Positions 42,303 through 52,640 of a stretch of DNA of 64,000 bases are shown here, in pieces (the first letter of the stretch is position 1; the number at the start of each line of letters is the position of its first letter). Source of the DNA: Terriglobus roseus (lineage in GTDB: Bacteria > Acidobacteriota > Terriglobia > Terriglobales > Acidobacteriaceae); contig NZ_FNSD01000001.1 of the NCBI RefSeq assembly GCF_900105625.1, positions 2,852,001 to 2,916,000 on the forward strand. Direction: 5' to 3'. Both the position numbers and the translations under genes were made by a program. Under the pieces are notes generated by a model that had not been told where the DNA came from, did not search any database, and saw only the letters and a program-made list of their open reading frames with translations.

Positions 42303-43511
42303 CTACCAATCCGTTACGGTGCCATCCAATAACCGTGCAGTCGGCAGGTACGCTCGCTGGTACGGATAATTCGCAGCCAGTGTTTCATCAATTTCCACGC
42401 CAAGGCCCGGCTCATCGCCCGGATGCATGTAGCCCGCCTCAAAGCGGTAGGCATGCGGGAAGACCTCGTCCGTCAATGCCGTGTGCGGCATGTGTTCCTG
42501 AATGCCGAAGTTATGGATCGCCAGTCCAAGGTGCAGCGCTGCTGCCATCGTCACCGGCGATAGATCGGTCGCACCGTGGAAGCCTGTCTTCACGTGGTAC
42601 AGCGCAGCGAAGTCTGCAGCCTTCTTCAACGGTGTGATGCCACCACCATGCACAACAGTCATGCGTAAATAGTCGATCCACTGGTTGCGAATGAGTTCGT
42701 GCGCGTCGTAGATGGAGTTGAATACCTCTCCGACCGCAAGGGGTGTGGTTGTGTGCTGACGTATGAGTTGAAAGCCTTCCTGCAACTCTGCGGGTACAGG
42801 GTCTTCCATCCAGAACAGGTCGTGGGGTTCAAGCTCTTTGCCCAGGCGCGCGGCCTGTATCGGCGTCAGTCGATGATGCACATCGTGCAGCAGATGAACA
42901 TCGGGCCCAACACTCGCTCGTACGGCTTCCATCAGTTTCGGCGCAAAGCGAAGATAGCGCTCGCTGGACCAGACACTTTCGCTCGGCAGCCCACGCTCCG
43001 CCGGCTCATACGGCTTGCCTGCCTTCGGGACACCGTAGCTCGATGCGATGCCCGGTACACCCGCCTGTGCGCGAACCGCGAGATAACCTTCGGACAAGTG
43101 CTTCTGCACGGAGTCGACGGCCTCCGCGATGTCCGCACCATTGGCGTGTGTGTAGACCATGCAGCCCTGCCGGCTGGCGCCTCCCAGCAGGTTGTAGACA
43201 GGCGTATTCAGAGCCTTGCCCTTGATATCCCACAGCGCCATATCAACTGCTGCAATGGCGGCCATGGTGACGGGCCCGCGGCGCCAGTAAGCACCCCGAT
43301 ATAGAAACTGCCAGGTGTCCTCGATCATGGAGGCATCACGGCCGATGAGGCATGGCGCCACGTGCTCCTGCAGGTAGCTTGCAACGGCTAACTCACGGCC
43401 ATTCAGCGTGGCGTCGCCCAGGCCGTAGATACCCTCGTCGGTATCGATGCGCAGCGTGACGAAGTTGCGATCGGGAGAGCAGATGATTAGGCGAGCGCCA
43501 ATGATCTTCAT
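42303..43511 (-). CDS. Enolase-superfamily enzyme of the D-mannonate dehydratase (ManD/RspA) group
   Basis: The 402-residue length is typical of the group. Read from ATG 43511 ([20 protein letters not shown]), it has the capping domain with [25 protein letters not shown], then the barrel with metal-binding positions in [23 protein letters not shown] and AVGEVFNS. The C-terminal [16 protein letters not shown] is also characteristic. Such enzymes remove water from D-mannonate, or have low activity and a regulatory role (RspA). It follows the alpha-glucuronidase gene by 19 bases, which supports a place in glucuronate breakdown: glucuronate is converted to mannonate, then to 2-keto-3-deoxygluconate. 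The longer reading to 43607 overlaps GH67 and is rejected. Confidence 0.82.
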   Translation of the reverse strand: MKIIGARLIICSPDRNFVTLRIDTDEGIYGLGDATLNGRELAVASYLQEHVAPCLIGRDASMIEDTWQFLYRGAYWRRGPVTMAAIAAVDMALWDIKGKALNTPVYNLLGGASRQGCMVYTHANGADIAEAVDSVQKHLSEGYLAVRAQAGVPGIASSYGVPKAGKPYEPAERGLPSESVWSSERYLRFAPKLMEAVRASVGPDVHLLHDVHHRLTPIQAARLGKELEPHDLFWMEDPVPAELQEGFQLIRQHTTTPLAVGEVFNSIYDAHELIRNQWIDYLRMTVVHGGGITPLKKAADFAALYHVKTGFHGATDLSPVTMAAALHLGLAIHNFGIQEHMPHTALTDEVFPHAYRFEAGYMHPGDEPGLGVEIDETLAANYPYQRAYLPTARLLDGTVTDW

Positions 43512-43530
43512 AAGACTTGATTGTCTCCAC

Positions 43531-46155
43531 TTAATGCGGCGTAATATCGCCGTCCGGGCCAATGACAATGTAGTCGACGGGAGCGTACTCGCGATAGTCG
43601 CGCGCACGGATCTGGCTATTCGCCTCAGCAGCCGGGACCACGTTCTCCAGTTCCGTTCGCAGGTCCGGCACGGCGTGCAAAGTCAACGTCGCGCCGGGAT
43701 GCAGTGCGACGCCATGCGCCGTGAAGCGCGTTGCCGTCTGTCCATCCGGAGCGGCGTCGTACTGCGCGGGCGGTAACGTGTCATCTGCGCGCCACTGCGC
43801 AACGCTCTTGCCGTCGACGAGTAACTCATAGCGCGATGCGCCGCGCCACATGTCGTAATACTGCACAGCGACGTTATATCTGCCGCGCGGCTGCGGAACG
43901 GTGGTTGTCAGTGTGCATCCATTGACTTCACGGCAGACAACAACTTTGCCGGCTGAAGCCGTCTCCCATGGGGTTACCTCGATGGGCGTGTAACCTTCGG
44001 CCTTCATCGCTTCCGCTTCGATGCGACCGGTGTCGCTGCCCACGCGATACGTTGCATCCGGTATGCCGGACTGTTTTTGAAACCAAGTGTTAATCGCATC
44101 GCGCCATACAATCGCATGCCCAGTCTGGAACTCGAGCAGTTGAAGAGTCTGCGTATAGCGCTCAGCATCGACCTTGCCTTCGAGCGACTTCCACTGCGGC
44201 ACATACTCAGCAGCGGCACGTGCGCTTGCGTAATGCGTGTCGTATATGGATTGCACAAGTGTCTTGCCGCTGTGCAGCCGATGGTCATACGGCACATGGT
44301 GGAAAAAGAGCAAAAGGTTATCGGGAACCGTCGCAAGCGATTCGTACTGCGCAGCAAGCTCCGGCGGATACTGCTGGATGTATCCGCTGCCCCTGGCCGT
44401 TCGGTCCATGCCGATGCCATCCTTCTCTCCGCGGAACCACTGTCCCCAACCATTGCGCTCGGCGGACTCGATGCCTGGCCCGAAGTGATATCCAAGGATG
44501 TTCGTTAGGGTCCCGATTCCGTTCGGACCGGTGTAGCCCTCGTAGACCTGCCAGCTCGTGAGTAACATCTTCGGCACGGTCGTGCGGACCGCAGCATCGC
44601 TGCCCCACGTCATCGTGCTCCACGTATTCGCAATTTCGTCGAGAGGCGTGTCGGGGTTCCATGCCAGCCGTCCGAAGCCATACAGGTTCGCCATCGCCAT
44701 CGGATGATGCAGCCAATTAGCATCCAGGCCGACGTTCGTCACGGAGATAAAGCCACCCAGGCGCGGCGTGCCGTCTGCGTTTGGAAACGTGTGGCCGGTA
44801 ATGATCTGCTTCACCGGTGTTGCGCGCGGCTTGCCGTCAATGGCAGGCGCATGTAGATCCGTGTCGAGCACCCACTTCCACATGCTGGGCAGAAAGACCA
44901 TGTGGCGTTGCTGGCCGGTGTACTCCTGCGCAGTCTGCACTTCGATCGCAACGTTCGTTCTATGGAGCGCAGCGAAGAGCGGGCTCACCGGTTCGCGTGC
45001 CTGGAAGTCGATGGGGCCTTCCTTGATCTGGATGATGACGTTGGAGTCGAATGTCCCGTCGTTCTTCACGAAGTTATCGACACCGGCACGCGCGCGGTCG
45101 GCCTTGCGATCGTTCCAGTCAAGATGGTTGTTATAGACGAAGCCGCGATAGAGCACCACGCCCCCGTGGGGCTTCAACGCGCGCGCCAGCACGTTCGCCG
45201 CGTCGGCTGGTGTGCGGCCGTATTGCGATGGTCCCTTACGACCCTCGGAGTCAGCCTTTACGGTAAAGCCGCCAAAGTCCGGCATCAGCTTATAGATCTC
45301 GTCCGCCTTCGCCTGCCACCATGCGATGACCTTCGGATCAGCGGGATCGAAGGTATCCAGCCCACCGACTGTCTGCGGACTTGTCAGGTCGATGCTCAGT
45401 GCAAGCCTCACGCCCCATGGACGGAAGACATCCGCAATGCGCGCGAACTCGTGCAGGTGCTCTGGCGATAACGTGTCCAGGTCCGCATTGACGTTGTTGA
45501 CGTTGCAGCCGTTCATGCCAACGGATGCCAGCAACCGCGCATACTCGCCTGCGCGTGAAAGGTCAGCGCGCACATGCCCGTTCTCGAAGAAGATGGAGCG
45601 GCCCGCATAGCCGCGTTCGATGGTGCCGTTCAGGTTGTCCCACTCATCCGTCCACCGGATGGGCGCGGAAGGGGTATGTCCTTCATTCGAAGGCAGGGGC
45701 TTTGCTGTCGCAATCAACTCCAGCAGATGGAAGACGCCGTAGAGCTCAGCACGAGTGGAAGCACCAAGGACCTGCACCTGCCAGGGATTGCGAGAGGCAA
45801 TGCGATACGTGTCCGCGCGGATGTCGACCGCGTTGTCATAGTCAGGGGCCTTGCCGGACCCGCCGCGCTCTCGATCCAGAACGATGGCTCGTTCTGTCAG
45901 CCCGGCAGCGCCCGTCACGGTGAACTCTCGCCCCAGCATCTTCGTGAGGCCTCGCTGAAGTTCAGCGCCGGCAGCGCGTTCTGTGGGGGAGTCTCCCATC
46001 ACCACGATGCGCGAAGGCAACTCGCGGTACTGTGCAGGGTTTGCGATCGGCGCGTACCGTAGCCATGCGGCTGCACCGTCCTCCGCTTTCGCACCAAGGC
46101 AGGCGGCGAGGCATGTGGCGATGAGAACGATGGTGCGTGGGTTGCTTTTCATCAT
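43531..46155 (-). CDS. Exported GH67 alpha-glucuronidase
   Basis: The ~874-residue protein is read from the paired ATGATG at 46155/46152; an in-frame reading to 46269 lacks protein character. A signal peptide ends ACLGAKAED. The GH67 catalytic core shows [44 protein letters not shown] with the acid/base Glu, and [14 protein letters not shown] with the base Asp/Glu pair region. Residues ~720-874 look like an added beta-sandwich, perhaps carbohydrate-binding ([40 protein letters not shown]). GH67 removes 4-O-methyl-glucuronic acid from xylo-oligosaccharides. It is the first gene of an operon with the mannonate dehydratase-family gene. Confidence 0.93.
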   Translation of the reverse strand: MMKSNPRTIVLIATCLAACLGAKAEDGAAAWLRYAPIANPAQYRELPSRIVVMGDSPTERAAGAELQRGLTKMLGREFTVTGAAGLTERAIVLDRERGGSGKAPDYDNAVDIRADTYRIASRNPWQVQVLGASTRAELYGVFHLLELIATAKPLPSNEGHTPSAPIRWTDEWDNLNGTIERGYAGRSIFFENGHVRADLSRAGEYARLLASVGMNGCNVNNVNADLDTLSPEHLHEFARIADVFRPWGVRLALSIDLTSPQTVGGLDTFDPADPKVIAWWQAKADEIYKLMPDFGGFTVKADSEGRKGPSQYGRTPADAANVLARALKPHGGVVLYRGFVYNNHLDWNDRKADRARAGVDNFVKNDGTFDSNVIIQIKEGPIDFQAREPVSPLFAALHRTNVAIEVQTAQEYTGQQRHMVFLPSMWKWVLDTDLHAPAIDGKPRATPVKQIITGHTFPNADGTPRLGGFISVTNVGLDANWLHHPMAMANLYGFGRLAWNPDTPLDEIANTWSTMTWGSDAAVRTTVPKMLLTSWQVYEGYTGPNGIGTLTNILGYHFGPGIESAERNGWGQWFRGEKDGIGMDRTARGSGYIQQYPPELAAQYESLATVPDNLLLFFHHVPYDHRLHSGKTLVQSIYDTHYASARAAAEYVPQWKSLEGKVDAERYTQTLQLLEFQTGHAIVWRDAINTWFQKQSGIPDATYRVGSDTGRIEAEAMKAEGYTPIEVTPWETASAGKVVVCREVNGCTLTTTVPQPRGRYNVAVQYYDMWRGASRYELLVDGKSVAQWRADDTLPPAQYDAAPDGQTATRFTAHGVALHPGATLTLHAVPDLRTELENVVPAAEANSQIRARDYREYAPVDYIVIGPDGDITPH

Positions 46156-46329
46156 CAGCGCGTGTTCGTGCGGAGATACTCTGGCTCCCGAACTATATCG
46201 CCGAGGTGCACAACTGTCTATACATTGACCGCACACATACGCACTGTGCGCGTCGTCAGTGACACGCACGCACGCTTCTATGAGGCTGGTTCCCGACAGA
46301 CCATCCGCGCAGCTTCATGTAACAGTTCA

Positions 46330-47538
46330 ATGAGATTGAAGAACGATAAAACAACTACACCCGATCGACGTTCCCTCCTGGAGACAAAACGCCATAGCAA
46401 GATGGCCGAGTCTGCGCACGCCTACGTCCGTGGCAATACCCGGCGCTTCTACGAATGGCTCTCCAGTGATGCAGTGAAAGCTTCGTTACCCAGCGGTCCG
46501 GAGGTATGGATCTGCGGCGACTGCCATACGGGTAATCTCGGACCGGTAGCCGGTGTCCATGGCCGCATCGACATTGAGATCCGTGATGTCGACCAGACAG
46601 TCATCGGGAATCCTGCGCACGATCTGCTGCGCCTGGGCCTGTCTCTGGCCATGGCGGCGCGCAGCTCCGATCTACCCGGTGTAACCACAGCCCTCATGAT
46701 CGAAGAGATGATCGAGGGCTACCTGGCACGCCTGACTGGCCACTCTGCGCATATCACGCCGAATGAGATTGAACCCATTCGCCGGGTGATGCGGCAGGCG
46801 GGCATGCGCCGATGGAAGCACCTGGCCGAAGAGCGCATCGAAGGCATCACGCCGAAGATTCCGCTGGGTCGCAGATACTGGGCGTTGCAGGAGCCGGAGC
46901 ACGAAGCTTTGCAGAGCCTGTTCACGGAAGAAAAGCTGCGCAAGCTCATCGAGGGCATTCGCGGCAAGACCGAGGAACAGGTCGATCTGCTGGACGCTGC
47001 CTACTGGATGAAGGGCTGCTCATCTTTGGGCAAGCTACGCTTTGCAGCGCTGATCGGGGTTGGAAAGAAGAAGCATCGCCAGTTCCACCTCCTCGACATC
47101 AAGGAAGCGACAGCCGCCGCAGCTCCGCGCGCATTGCATGCGACGGTCTACGAAGACCATGCGGAGCGCGTAGTCACTGGTGCGCGTGCCTTATCACCCT
47201 TTCTGGGTAATCGGATGATCGCCGCGCAGCTGCTTGGCAAGCCCGTCATCGTGCGTGAGCTGCGACCGCAGGACATGAAGTTCGATCTTGAGAACCTTTC
47301 CCGTGAAGACGCCATCGGAACGGCTCGACTGATGGCCGGCGTGGTCGGGCGCGCACATGGCAGGCAGATGAAGCCAGCGCAGCGAGCGGCATGGGTGAAA
47401 GAGCTGCGTTCACGCCACACGCGTGGGCTCGACGCGCCGCGCTGGCTATGGAGCAGCATCCTGGACCTTGCGGCGCTGCATGAAGCTGCGTATCTGGAGC
47501 ACTGCCGTCGCTACGCCCTCGGCGAAGTCGCAGCCTAG
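46330..47538 (+). CDS. DUF2252 family protein (kinase-like fold)
   Basis: The ~402-residue protein matches DUF2252 (COG4320): MAESAHAYVRGNTRRFYEWL, the signature WICGDCHTGNLGPV, IEIRDVDQTVIGNPAHDLLRL, and late PQDMKFDLENL with RAHGRQMKP. The GDCHTGN and DVDQ motifs resemble the catalytic HxD and DFG segments of aminoglycoside-phosphotransferase-like kinases, so phosphorylation of an unknown small molecule is possible. The ATG at 46330 lacks a ribosome site; a TGTAAC hexamer six bases upstream raises the possibility of a leaderless transcript. It is divergent from the GH67 gene and alone on this strand until the permease. Confidence 0.78.
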   Translation: MRLKNDKTTTPDRRSLLETKRHSKMAESAHAYVRGNTRRFYEWLSSDAVKASLPSGPEVWICGDCHTGNLGPVAGVHGRIDIEIRDVDQTVIGNPAHDLLRLGLSLAMAARSSDLPGVTTALMIEEMIEGYLARLTGHSAHITPNEIEPIRRVMRQAGMRRWKHLAEERIEGITPKIPLGRRYWALQEPEHEALQSLFTEEKLRKLIEGIRGKTEEQVDLLDAAYWMKGCSSLGKLRFAALIGVGKKKHRQFHLLDIKEATAAAAPRALHATVYEDHAERVVTGARALSPFLGNRMIAAQLLGKPVIVRELRPQDMKFDLENLSREDAIGTARLMAGVVGRAHGRQMKPAQRAAWVKELRSRHTRGLDAPRWLWSSILDLAALHEAAYLEHCRRYALGEVAA

Positions 47539-47792
47539 GTCATCGCAACGGTCCGCTTGCGGGGGTGCTTCGTGCCGTCGTTCCCGCGAGTCCGCTCCCG
47601 AGGAGCAGCAGGACTGTATCGCTGGTATCCGGCCGTCCTCGCCTGCCCCTGGTGGAGGGGCAGCAGGAACCACTTTGCCCGCAGTAGCTTTGCCTCCCGC
47701 TCTGCAAGGCCGTTCGTATTCCTGGGGATCGGACGAGGACGGCTTTCGCGGCAGCCAGTCCACGCGGTACAGTCACATCACAGCCCATCGAC

Positions 47793-49142
47793 TTGACGAC
47801 ATCGACACCATCGCAACGGCGCACCGGCCCGCGTAAACTTCGGCTTCTGCCTCTACTGGCGGCCACTTACTTCATGGTCTCTGGCGGCCCGTATGGCCTT
47901 GAAGACATCATCGGCTTCGCAGGCTACGGCCGCGCGCTTGCCGTGTTGCTTCTGCTGCCGTTCGTTTGGAGCCTGCCCACAGCGCTCATGATCGGCGAAC
48001 TTGCTGCAAGCGTGCCGGAGGAGGGCGGTTTCTATGCCTGGGTGCGTCGTGCCATGGGCCCGTTCTGGGGCTTCCAGGAGGCGTGGCTATCGCTCTCCGC
48101 CTCCATCTTCGACATGGCCATCTACCCGACGATCTTTGTGTCGTATCTGTCACGGGTGGCGCCCTCTCTGACCAGCGGACATCGAGGTCTGCTGCTGGAG
48201 ATTGGTGTCGTTGTGCTGTCCGCGCTGTGGAACCTGCGCGGCAGCGTGGCGGTCGGCGTTGGCTCGGTATGGATGTGGCTGGTGGCTCTCAGCCCATTCC
48301 TCGCCTTGGTGGGCTTTGCGGTGTGGACGGGCGCGCATGCACCGCATGCAGCCATGGGTGCTCCGTCCCGCGTGGATCTGCCGGCAGCGATCCTCGTCGC
48401 CATGTGGAACTACATGGGCTGGGACAATGCCACCACGATCGCGGGAGAGGTGGAAGATCCGCAGCGCACGTACCCGCGCGTGATGATGCTTGCGGCCGCG
48501 ATGGTCATGGCGACGTACATCATCCCCGTCGCGGCGGTCGCCTGGGCAGGCATCCCCCCGGAGCGCTTCAGTACCGGCGCCTGGGCTGACGCGGCGCAAC
48601 TGCTGGGCGGCTCAGCCCTGGCTGTATGCGTGGTCCTGGCCGGATCGCTGGACAGCATGGGAACCTTCAACGCGCTCACACTCAGCTATACGCGCCTGCC
48701 GTATGCCATGGCCTGCGACGGTCTGCTGCCGAAGGCGCTCACCCTCCGCAATCGCGCGCGTGTGCCGTGGGTGGCCTTGATCGTCTGCGCAACCTGCTGG
48801 GCGTTGGCGCTCAAGCTGTCGTTCGAGCGGTTGATCACGGTCGATGTGCTGTTGTGGGGCCTGTCGCTCATGCTTGAGTTTGCCGCGCTCATCATCCTTC
48901 GGCGGCGTGAGCCAGACCTGCCGCGTCCCTTCCGCATCCCGGGACCAACCTGGGTCGCCGCAGCACTGGGTGCGGGGCCAGTCGGGCTGATGTTCTTCGC
49001 GCTGTGGGCTGCGCGGAACGAGCATGTGGGGCCGGTGCCGGCCTCGCTGTTTGCGCTGGGGATCGCGGCTTGCGGACTCCCGCTGTACTGGCTCGCGAAG
49101 AGGTATTTCGCAAGCCAATACAGCGGAGATCTGACGCATTGA
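47793..49142 (+). CDS. APC-family amino acid/polyamine permease
   Basis: The ~449-residue protein has about twelve hydrophobic segments and an APC-superfamily N-terminus: SGGPYGLEDIIGFAGYG carries the GxG substrate-binding turn of helix 1, and WNYMGWDNATTIAGEVEDP fits helix 6. It should import an amino acid or polyamine. The start is uncertain: TTG 47793 is the earliest good codon, has no clear ribosome site, and the first ATG falls inside helix 1. The 254 bases upstream hold only a weak hairpin, CTGCCCC with GGGGCAG (47643-47663). It converges on the GH29 gene, 21 bases away. Confidence 0.85.
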   Translation: MTTSTPSQRRTGPRKLRLLPLLAATYFMVSGGPYGLEDIIGFAGYGRALAVLLLLPFVWSLPTALMIGELAASVPEEGGFYAWVRRAMGPFWGFQEAWLSLSASIFDMAIYPTIFVSYLSRVAPSLTSGHRGLLLEIGVVVLSALWNLRGSVAVGVGSVWMWLVALSPFLALVGFAVWTGAHAPHAAMGAPSRVDLPAAILVAMWNYMGWDNATTIAGEVEDPQRTYPRVMMLAAAMVMATYIIPVAAVAWAGIPPERFSTGAWADAAQLLGGSALAVCVVLAGSLDSMGTFNALTLSYTRLPYAMACDGLLPKALTLRNRARVPWVALIVCATCWALALKLSFERLITVDVLLWGLSLMLEFAALIILRRREPDLPRPFRIPGPTWVAAALGAGPVGLMFFALWAARNEHVGPVPASLFALGIAACGLPLYWLAKRYFASQYSGDLTH

Positions 49143-49163
49143 CGCTGCCAGGGTGGGCACTCG

Positions 49164-50819
49164 CTACGTACGGATGCGCAGGACATAGGCGTACGGATTC
49201 GGTGGCGACGAAGGCATCTTCACTTCCAGCGCATCCGCGGTTTGTTTGTACTGCAGCGATCCCGATTCACCGATCAACTCAACACGATGAATCGCACGCG
49301 GTGCGTGCTCGCCGCCCTTGCGCAGTGTCTTCACGCGCACGACTCCGTCTGTAGGCCACGCGAGCACAAAGGCATACAGCGTATTGCCGCGCGTCGTGAA
49401 ACGAATGTCTTCCGCTGTGTGTGGCCGTGTCTTTTCCGCAAAACTGTTTGTAATTGGCTCGGGCGGACCTTCGCCGAAGATCGTGTAGGGTCGCGTCCCA
49501 TAGATGGCTTCGCCGTGCTTTGGCACCCACGACGCGAGCTGGGCCAGGAAGGCGTGCTCATCCTCATCCAGTGATCCGTCGCCACGCACCGGCACGCTCA
49601 GCAGCAGATTGCCATTCTTACTGATCACGTCGATCAGCAGGGGAATGACGGTCTCTGCGGTCTTGTACTTGTGCTGCTCGTAGAGCGATCTCTTGTAGTG
49701 CCATTCGCCGATGCAGGTAGCGGTCTGCCACGGGTCTTCCAGAATCTCCGTGGAACGGCTGCGTTCGATCGTCAACGTGAACGCGCCGCGATGTTGTGGC
49801 TGGATCTTGTTTGCCACCACGACTGACTGCTGTGAGCCATGCTTCGCAATGCTGCTGTTGTACAGATGCGCCGTGGCCATCAGGCCCTTCTCCCCCAATG
49901 GCAGCTCCGTGTCGTCGAAGTAGACGATGTCTGGCTCGTACTTGTCGAATAACTCCTTGCAGCGCAGGTACCATAGCTCCGCAAAGCGAGGGTTCTGCGG
50001 CGGATCGTCCTCATGCCACACGGCATCATGTGTCTTGTGCCACTCGTTCTGCGCCTCGATGGTGTTCACCCCATCGGGCATGGCAAGGTTGTTGCGGCCT
50101 GTGTACAGAACCTGCGGGTCGTAGCCCTCCCACCATTTGCCTTTGCCATCCGCCTTGGTCAGCGTTGCGGCATCGTATCGCACGTTGGCCATAGGTCCGA
50201 TTGCGTCGTAGCCATACGCCGCCTGCTGCCAGTGCCACGCGTGGGAACTGTGATTCGACACACCAAACTTCATGCCGTGCGCTCGAGCCACCTTGGCCCA
50301 TGTGCCGACGATGTCGCGCATGGGACCGATGCGTGTGGAGTTCCATGGATGGTAGGTGCTGGCGTAGTTATCGAAGTTGTCATGGTGATTCGCCAGTGCG
50401 AAAAAGTACTTAGCACCCGCGGCCTGGTAGAGCCCCATCAACTGCTCCGGCTGCCACTTCTCGGCCTTCCACAGGTTGTCGATCTCCATGAAACCGAACT
50501 TTGATGGATGGCCATAATGCTGGGCATGCCAGTCATGGATGGGATCGCCCTGCAGGTACATCTTGCGGGCATACCAGTCGCCCTGTTCCGGCACACACTG
50601 CGCCGACCAGTGCGCCCAGATGCCGAACTTGGCGTCCCGGAACCAATCGGGCGTCTTGTTCTGCTTCAACGAGTCCCAGGTGGGTTGAAATGGCCCCGAG
50701 GCCATGTTCTGCCCGGCACCCATTGCGGAGGCCTGGGACAGGGCAGTTCCAGCTTGGGCGAGTGCAGCGGCAGCGGCCGTGTTTCGAAGAAAAGTTCGAC
50801 GAGTTAGCTTCCCGGACAT
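49164..50819 (-). CDS. Tat-exported GH29 alpha-L-fucosidase
   Basis: Read from ATG 50819 the protein has 551 residues. The N-terminus is a twin-arginine signal (TRRTFLRNTAAAAALAQ). The GH29 barrel shows KFGIWAHWSAQCVPEQGDWYAR, YFFALANHHDNFDNYAS, KFGVSNHSSHAWHW, and the nucleophile Asp region PDIVYFDDTELP, followed by NGNLLLSVPVRGDGSLDE. It releases alpha-linked L-fucose from plant or microbial glycans in the periplasm or outside. The Tat route suggests folding before export. A reading to 50894 adds 25 residues that do not fit. It is followed by no other gene on this strand, so it is probably monocistronic. Confidence 0.9.
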   Translation of the reverse strand: MSGKLTRRTFLRNTAAAAALAQAGTALSQASAMGAGQNMASGPFQPTWDSLKQNKTPDWFRDAKFGIWAHWSAQCVPEQGDWYARKMYLQGDPIHDWHAQHYGHPSKFGFMEIDNLWKAEKWQPEQLMGLYQAAGAKYFFALANHHDNFDNYASTYHPWNSTRIGPMRDIVGTWAKVARAHGMKFGVSNHSSHAWHWQQAAYGYDAIGPMANVRYDAATLTKADGKGKWWEGYDPQVLYTGRNNLAMPDGVNTIEAQNEWHKTHDAVWHEDDPPQNPRFAELWYLRCKELFDKYEPDIVYFDDTELPLGEKGLMATAHLYNSSIAKHGSQQSVVVANKIQPQHRGAFTLTIERSRSTEILEDPWQTATCIGEWHYKRSLYEQHKYKTAETVIPLLIDVISKNGNLLLSVPVRGDGSLDEDEHAFLAQLASWVPKHGEAIYGTRPYTIFGEGPPEPITNSFAEKTRPHTAEDIRFTTRGNTLYAFVLAWPTDGVVRVKTLRKGGEHAPRAIHRVELIGESGSLQYKQTADALEVKMPSSPPNPYAYVLRIRT

Positions 50820-50941
50820 GCGGAATATCCTACGCCGTTCCTCGATCCAGGCCCAGATGCGGGCCATTACGAAACTTGGGTTCCCCACATACACACGAAG
50901 TGGGTGTGGGATGGGTCAGGAGGAGATGACACCGGCAGGGC

Positions 50942-52369
50942 TTAGATCAACGCCGATTCTGCCTCTGGCATCGGCTGGTGGCCGCTCGTATCCGAACCCG
51001 CATCGTGGGGCAGTGCAAGGCTGTCGAAGACCGGGCCCAGCGCCAGCAGAGCCATGACGATGATGGTCCATCGGAAATCCCGCAGCATTGGCGTCGATGC
51101 GGAGTGACCAGCGGTCTGCGCCACCATGCGAAGAGTGATCGCGCCTACGGCCACGCCCATACCGACACTTAACTGCATGATGGCGCTCAGGAAGCCGTTG
51201 GCACGGCTCATGCGCTCCGACGGAATCTCTGTATAAGCCAAGGTTGTCAGGCAGGTGAACTCCATGGACCGGGATGCGCCATGCGCAAACAGGATCAGCA
51301 GCAGGAGGGGGACGGGCGTGCCCGGTGTCAGCATCGCGCACAGCACCATCGTGCCTGCCGTGATGATGCCGTTGAAGATGAGGATCCGCCGAAAACCGAA
51401 CTTCCGAAGCAACGGAATCACAATGGACTTCATGCTCAAATCGCCGCCAAACAGCGCCAGCAGGTAAAGTCCGCTCCGGAAGGCGCTGAGCCCAAAAGCA
51501 ATCTGGAACATGAGCGGCAGCAGGAAGGGCAGTGTCGATACAGAGATGCGGAAGGCGCTGGCCCCATAGATCGAGAGCGAATACGATTTACGTCGCATTG
51601 ATTCGAAGTCGATCAGCGACGTCTCCGGTCTGCGCCGCGCGTTCACGATGGCGAGCACGCCACTCAGCAGGCTCACCAGCAGCAGCGTTGCAGGGCCGGT
51701 CCATGGACTTTCGCCGCCACCGAGCTTCTCCATTGCATACACCGAACCAGCGGAGGCGAAGCCGGCAAGGATGAAGGTGCCCCAATCAAACCCATGGCTT
51801 AATTCGGTGCGGGTATTTTCAATCCACAGCATGGTGAGGACGAGCGCCGCAATGCCAAGCGGCACGTTAAGCAGGAAAATCCAGTGCCAGCTCGCGTACG
51901 TCGTGATGAAACCACCCAGCGGCGGACCGAGAACGAGCGCCGTAAGCCCAGGCCAGCTGATGTAAGCAATCGCCTGTGTGAGCTGGTCCTTGGGAGTATT
52001 GCGCAGGACGATCAGGCGGCCCACAGGGACCATCATGGCGCCACCCACACCCTGCAGAATTCGCATCAGCGTGAACTGCGTCAGGGTGTGCGCGCCCGCA
52101 CAAAACAGCGAAGCGATTGTGAAGATGGCAATAGCCGTCGCAAAGACGGAACGCGAGCCGTAGTGGTCCGTCACCCACCCGCTGATTGGGATGAGAACTG
52201 CCAACGTCAGCAGGTACGCCGTCATGCCGATGTTCAGGCTGACCGCGCCCACGTGAAAGCTGCGAGCCATCTGCGGGATCGCTGTCGCGATGATGGTGCC
52301 GTCCAGGTTTTCCATGAAGAACGCGGCCGCGACCAGGGAGGTGACAAAAATGGGCGAACGGGGCTTCAT
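50942..52369 (-). CDS. DHA2-type MFS drug/metabolite exporter
   Basis: The 475-residue protein has about 14 hydrophobic segments as in DHA2 exporters (EmrB/QacA). The helix-1 motif D1 region reads FFMENLDGTIIATAIPQMARSF, motif A is GWVTDHYGSRSVF, and motif C is GPPLGGFITTYASWHWIF. It should export drugs or amphipathic metabolites with proton motive force. No EmrA or TolC partner is adjacent. ATG 52369 is clear. It could serve products of other loci, which is speculation. Confidence 0.88.
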   Translation of the reverse strand: MKPRSPIFVTSLVAAAFFMENLDGTIIATAIPQMARSFHVGAVSLNIGMTAYLLTLAVLIPISGWVTDHYGSRSVFATAIAIFTIASLFCAGAHTLTQFTLMRILQGVGGAMMVPVGRLIVLRNTPKDQLTQAIAYISWPGLTALVLGPPLGGFITTYASWHWIFLLNVPLGIAALVLTMLWIENTRTELSHGFDWGTFILAGFASAGSVYAMEKLGGGESPWTGPATLLLVSLLSGVLAIVNARRRPETSLIDFESMRRKSYSLSIYGASAFRISVSTLPFLLPLMFQIAFGLSAFRSGLYLLALFGGDLSMKSIVIPLLRKFGFRRILIFNGIITAGTMVLCAMLTPGTPVPLLLLILFAHGASRSMEFTCLTTLAYTEIPSERMSRANGFLSAIMQLSVGMGVAVGAITLRMVAQTAGHSASTPMLRDFRWTIIVMALLALGPVFDSLALPHDAGSDTSGHQPMPEAESALI

Positions 52370-52591
52370 CTCTTTATCGTAAGGCGGGACACGAAACTGG
52401 GTGCTAGAGATGCAAATGAAGCGGGATCTGTAGGCATCGCGTGGTGTCGACGGAATGGAAAGTCTGGATGTATCCGCAGCATCGGAGATATCCCGCGAAG
52501 GCCAAACACGCGGGATCGGGGCGCTGATGTTCCGGGATGGATCCAGGCAGCGCTGTGCTCAGAATGACATTCCTGTCGATCCATAAATAGC

Positions 52592-52619
52592 AAGAGGCAG
52601 CGCCGGAGCGCCGCCTCTT
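52592..52619 (-). terminator. Terminator hairpin after the pyrophosphatase gene
   Basis: AAGAGGC (52592-52598) pairs with GCCTCTT (52613-52619) and GCGC (52600-52603) with GCGC (52608-52611), with a CGGA tetraloop and one A-C mismatch. On the minus strand it is 22 bases after the stop; the T tract (GCTATTTATGG) is weak. The remaining 52370-52590 shows nothing recognisable. Confidence 0.65.
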
Positions 52620-52640
52620 ACGAGATGCCTGAAAACTTTC

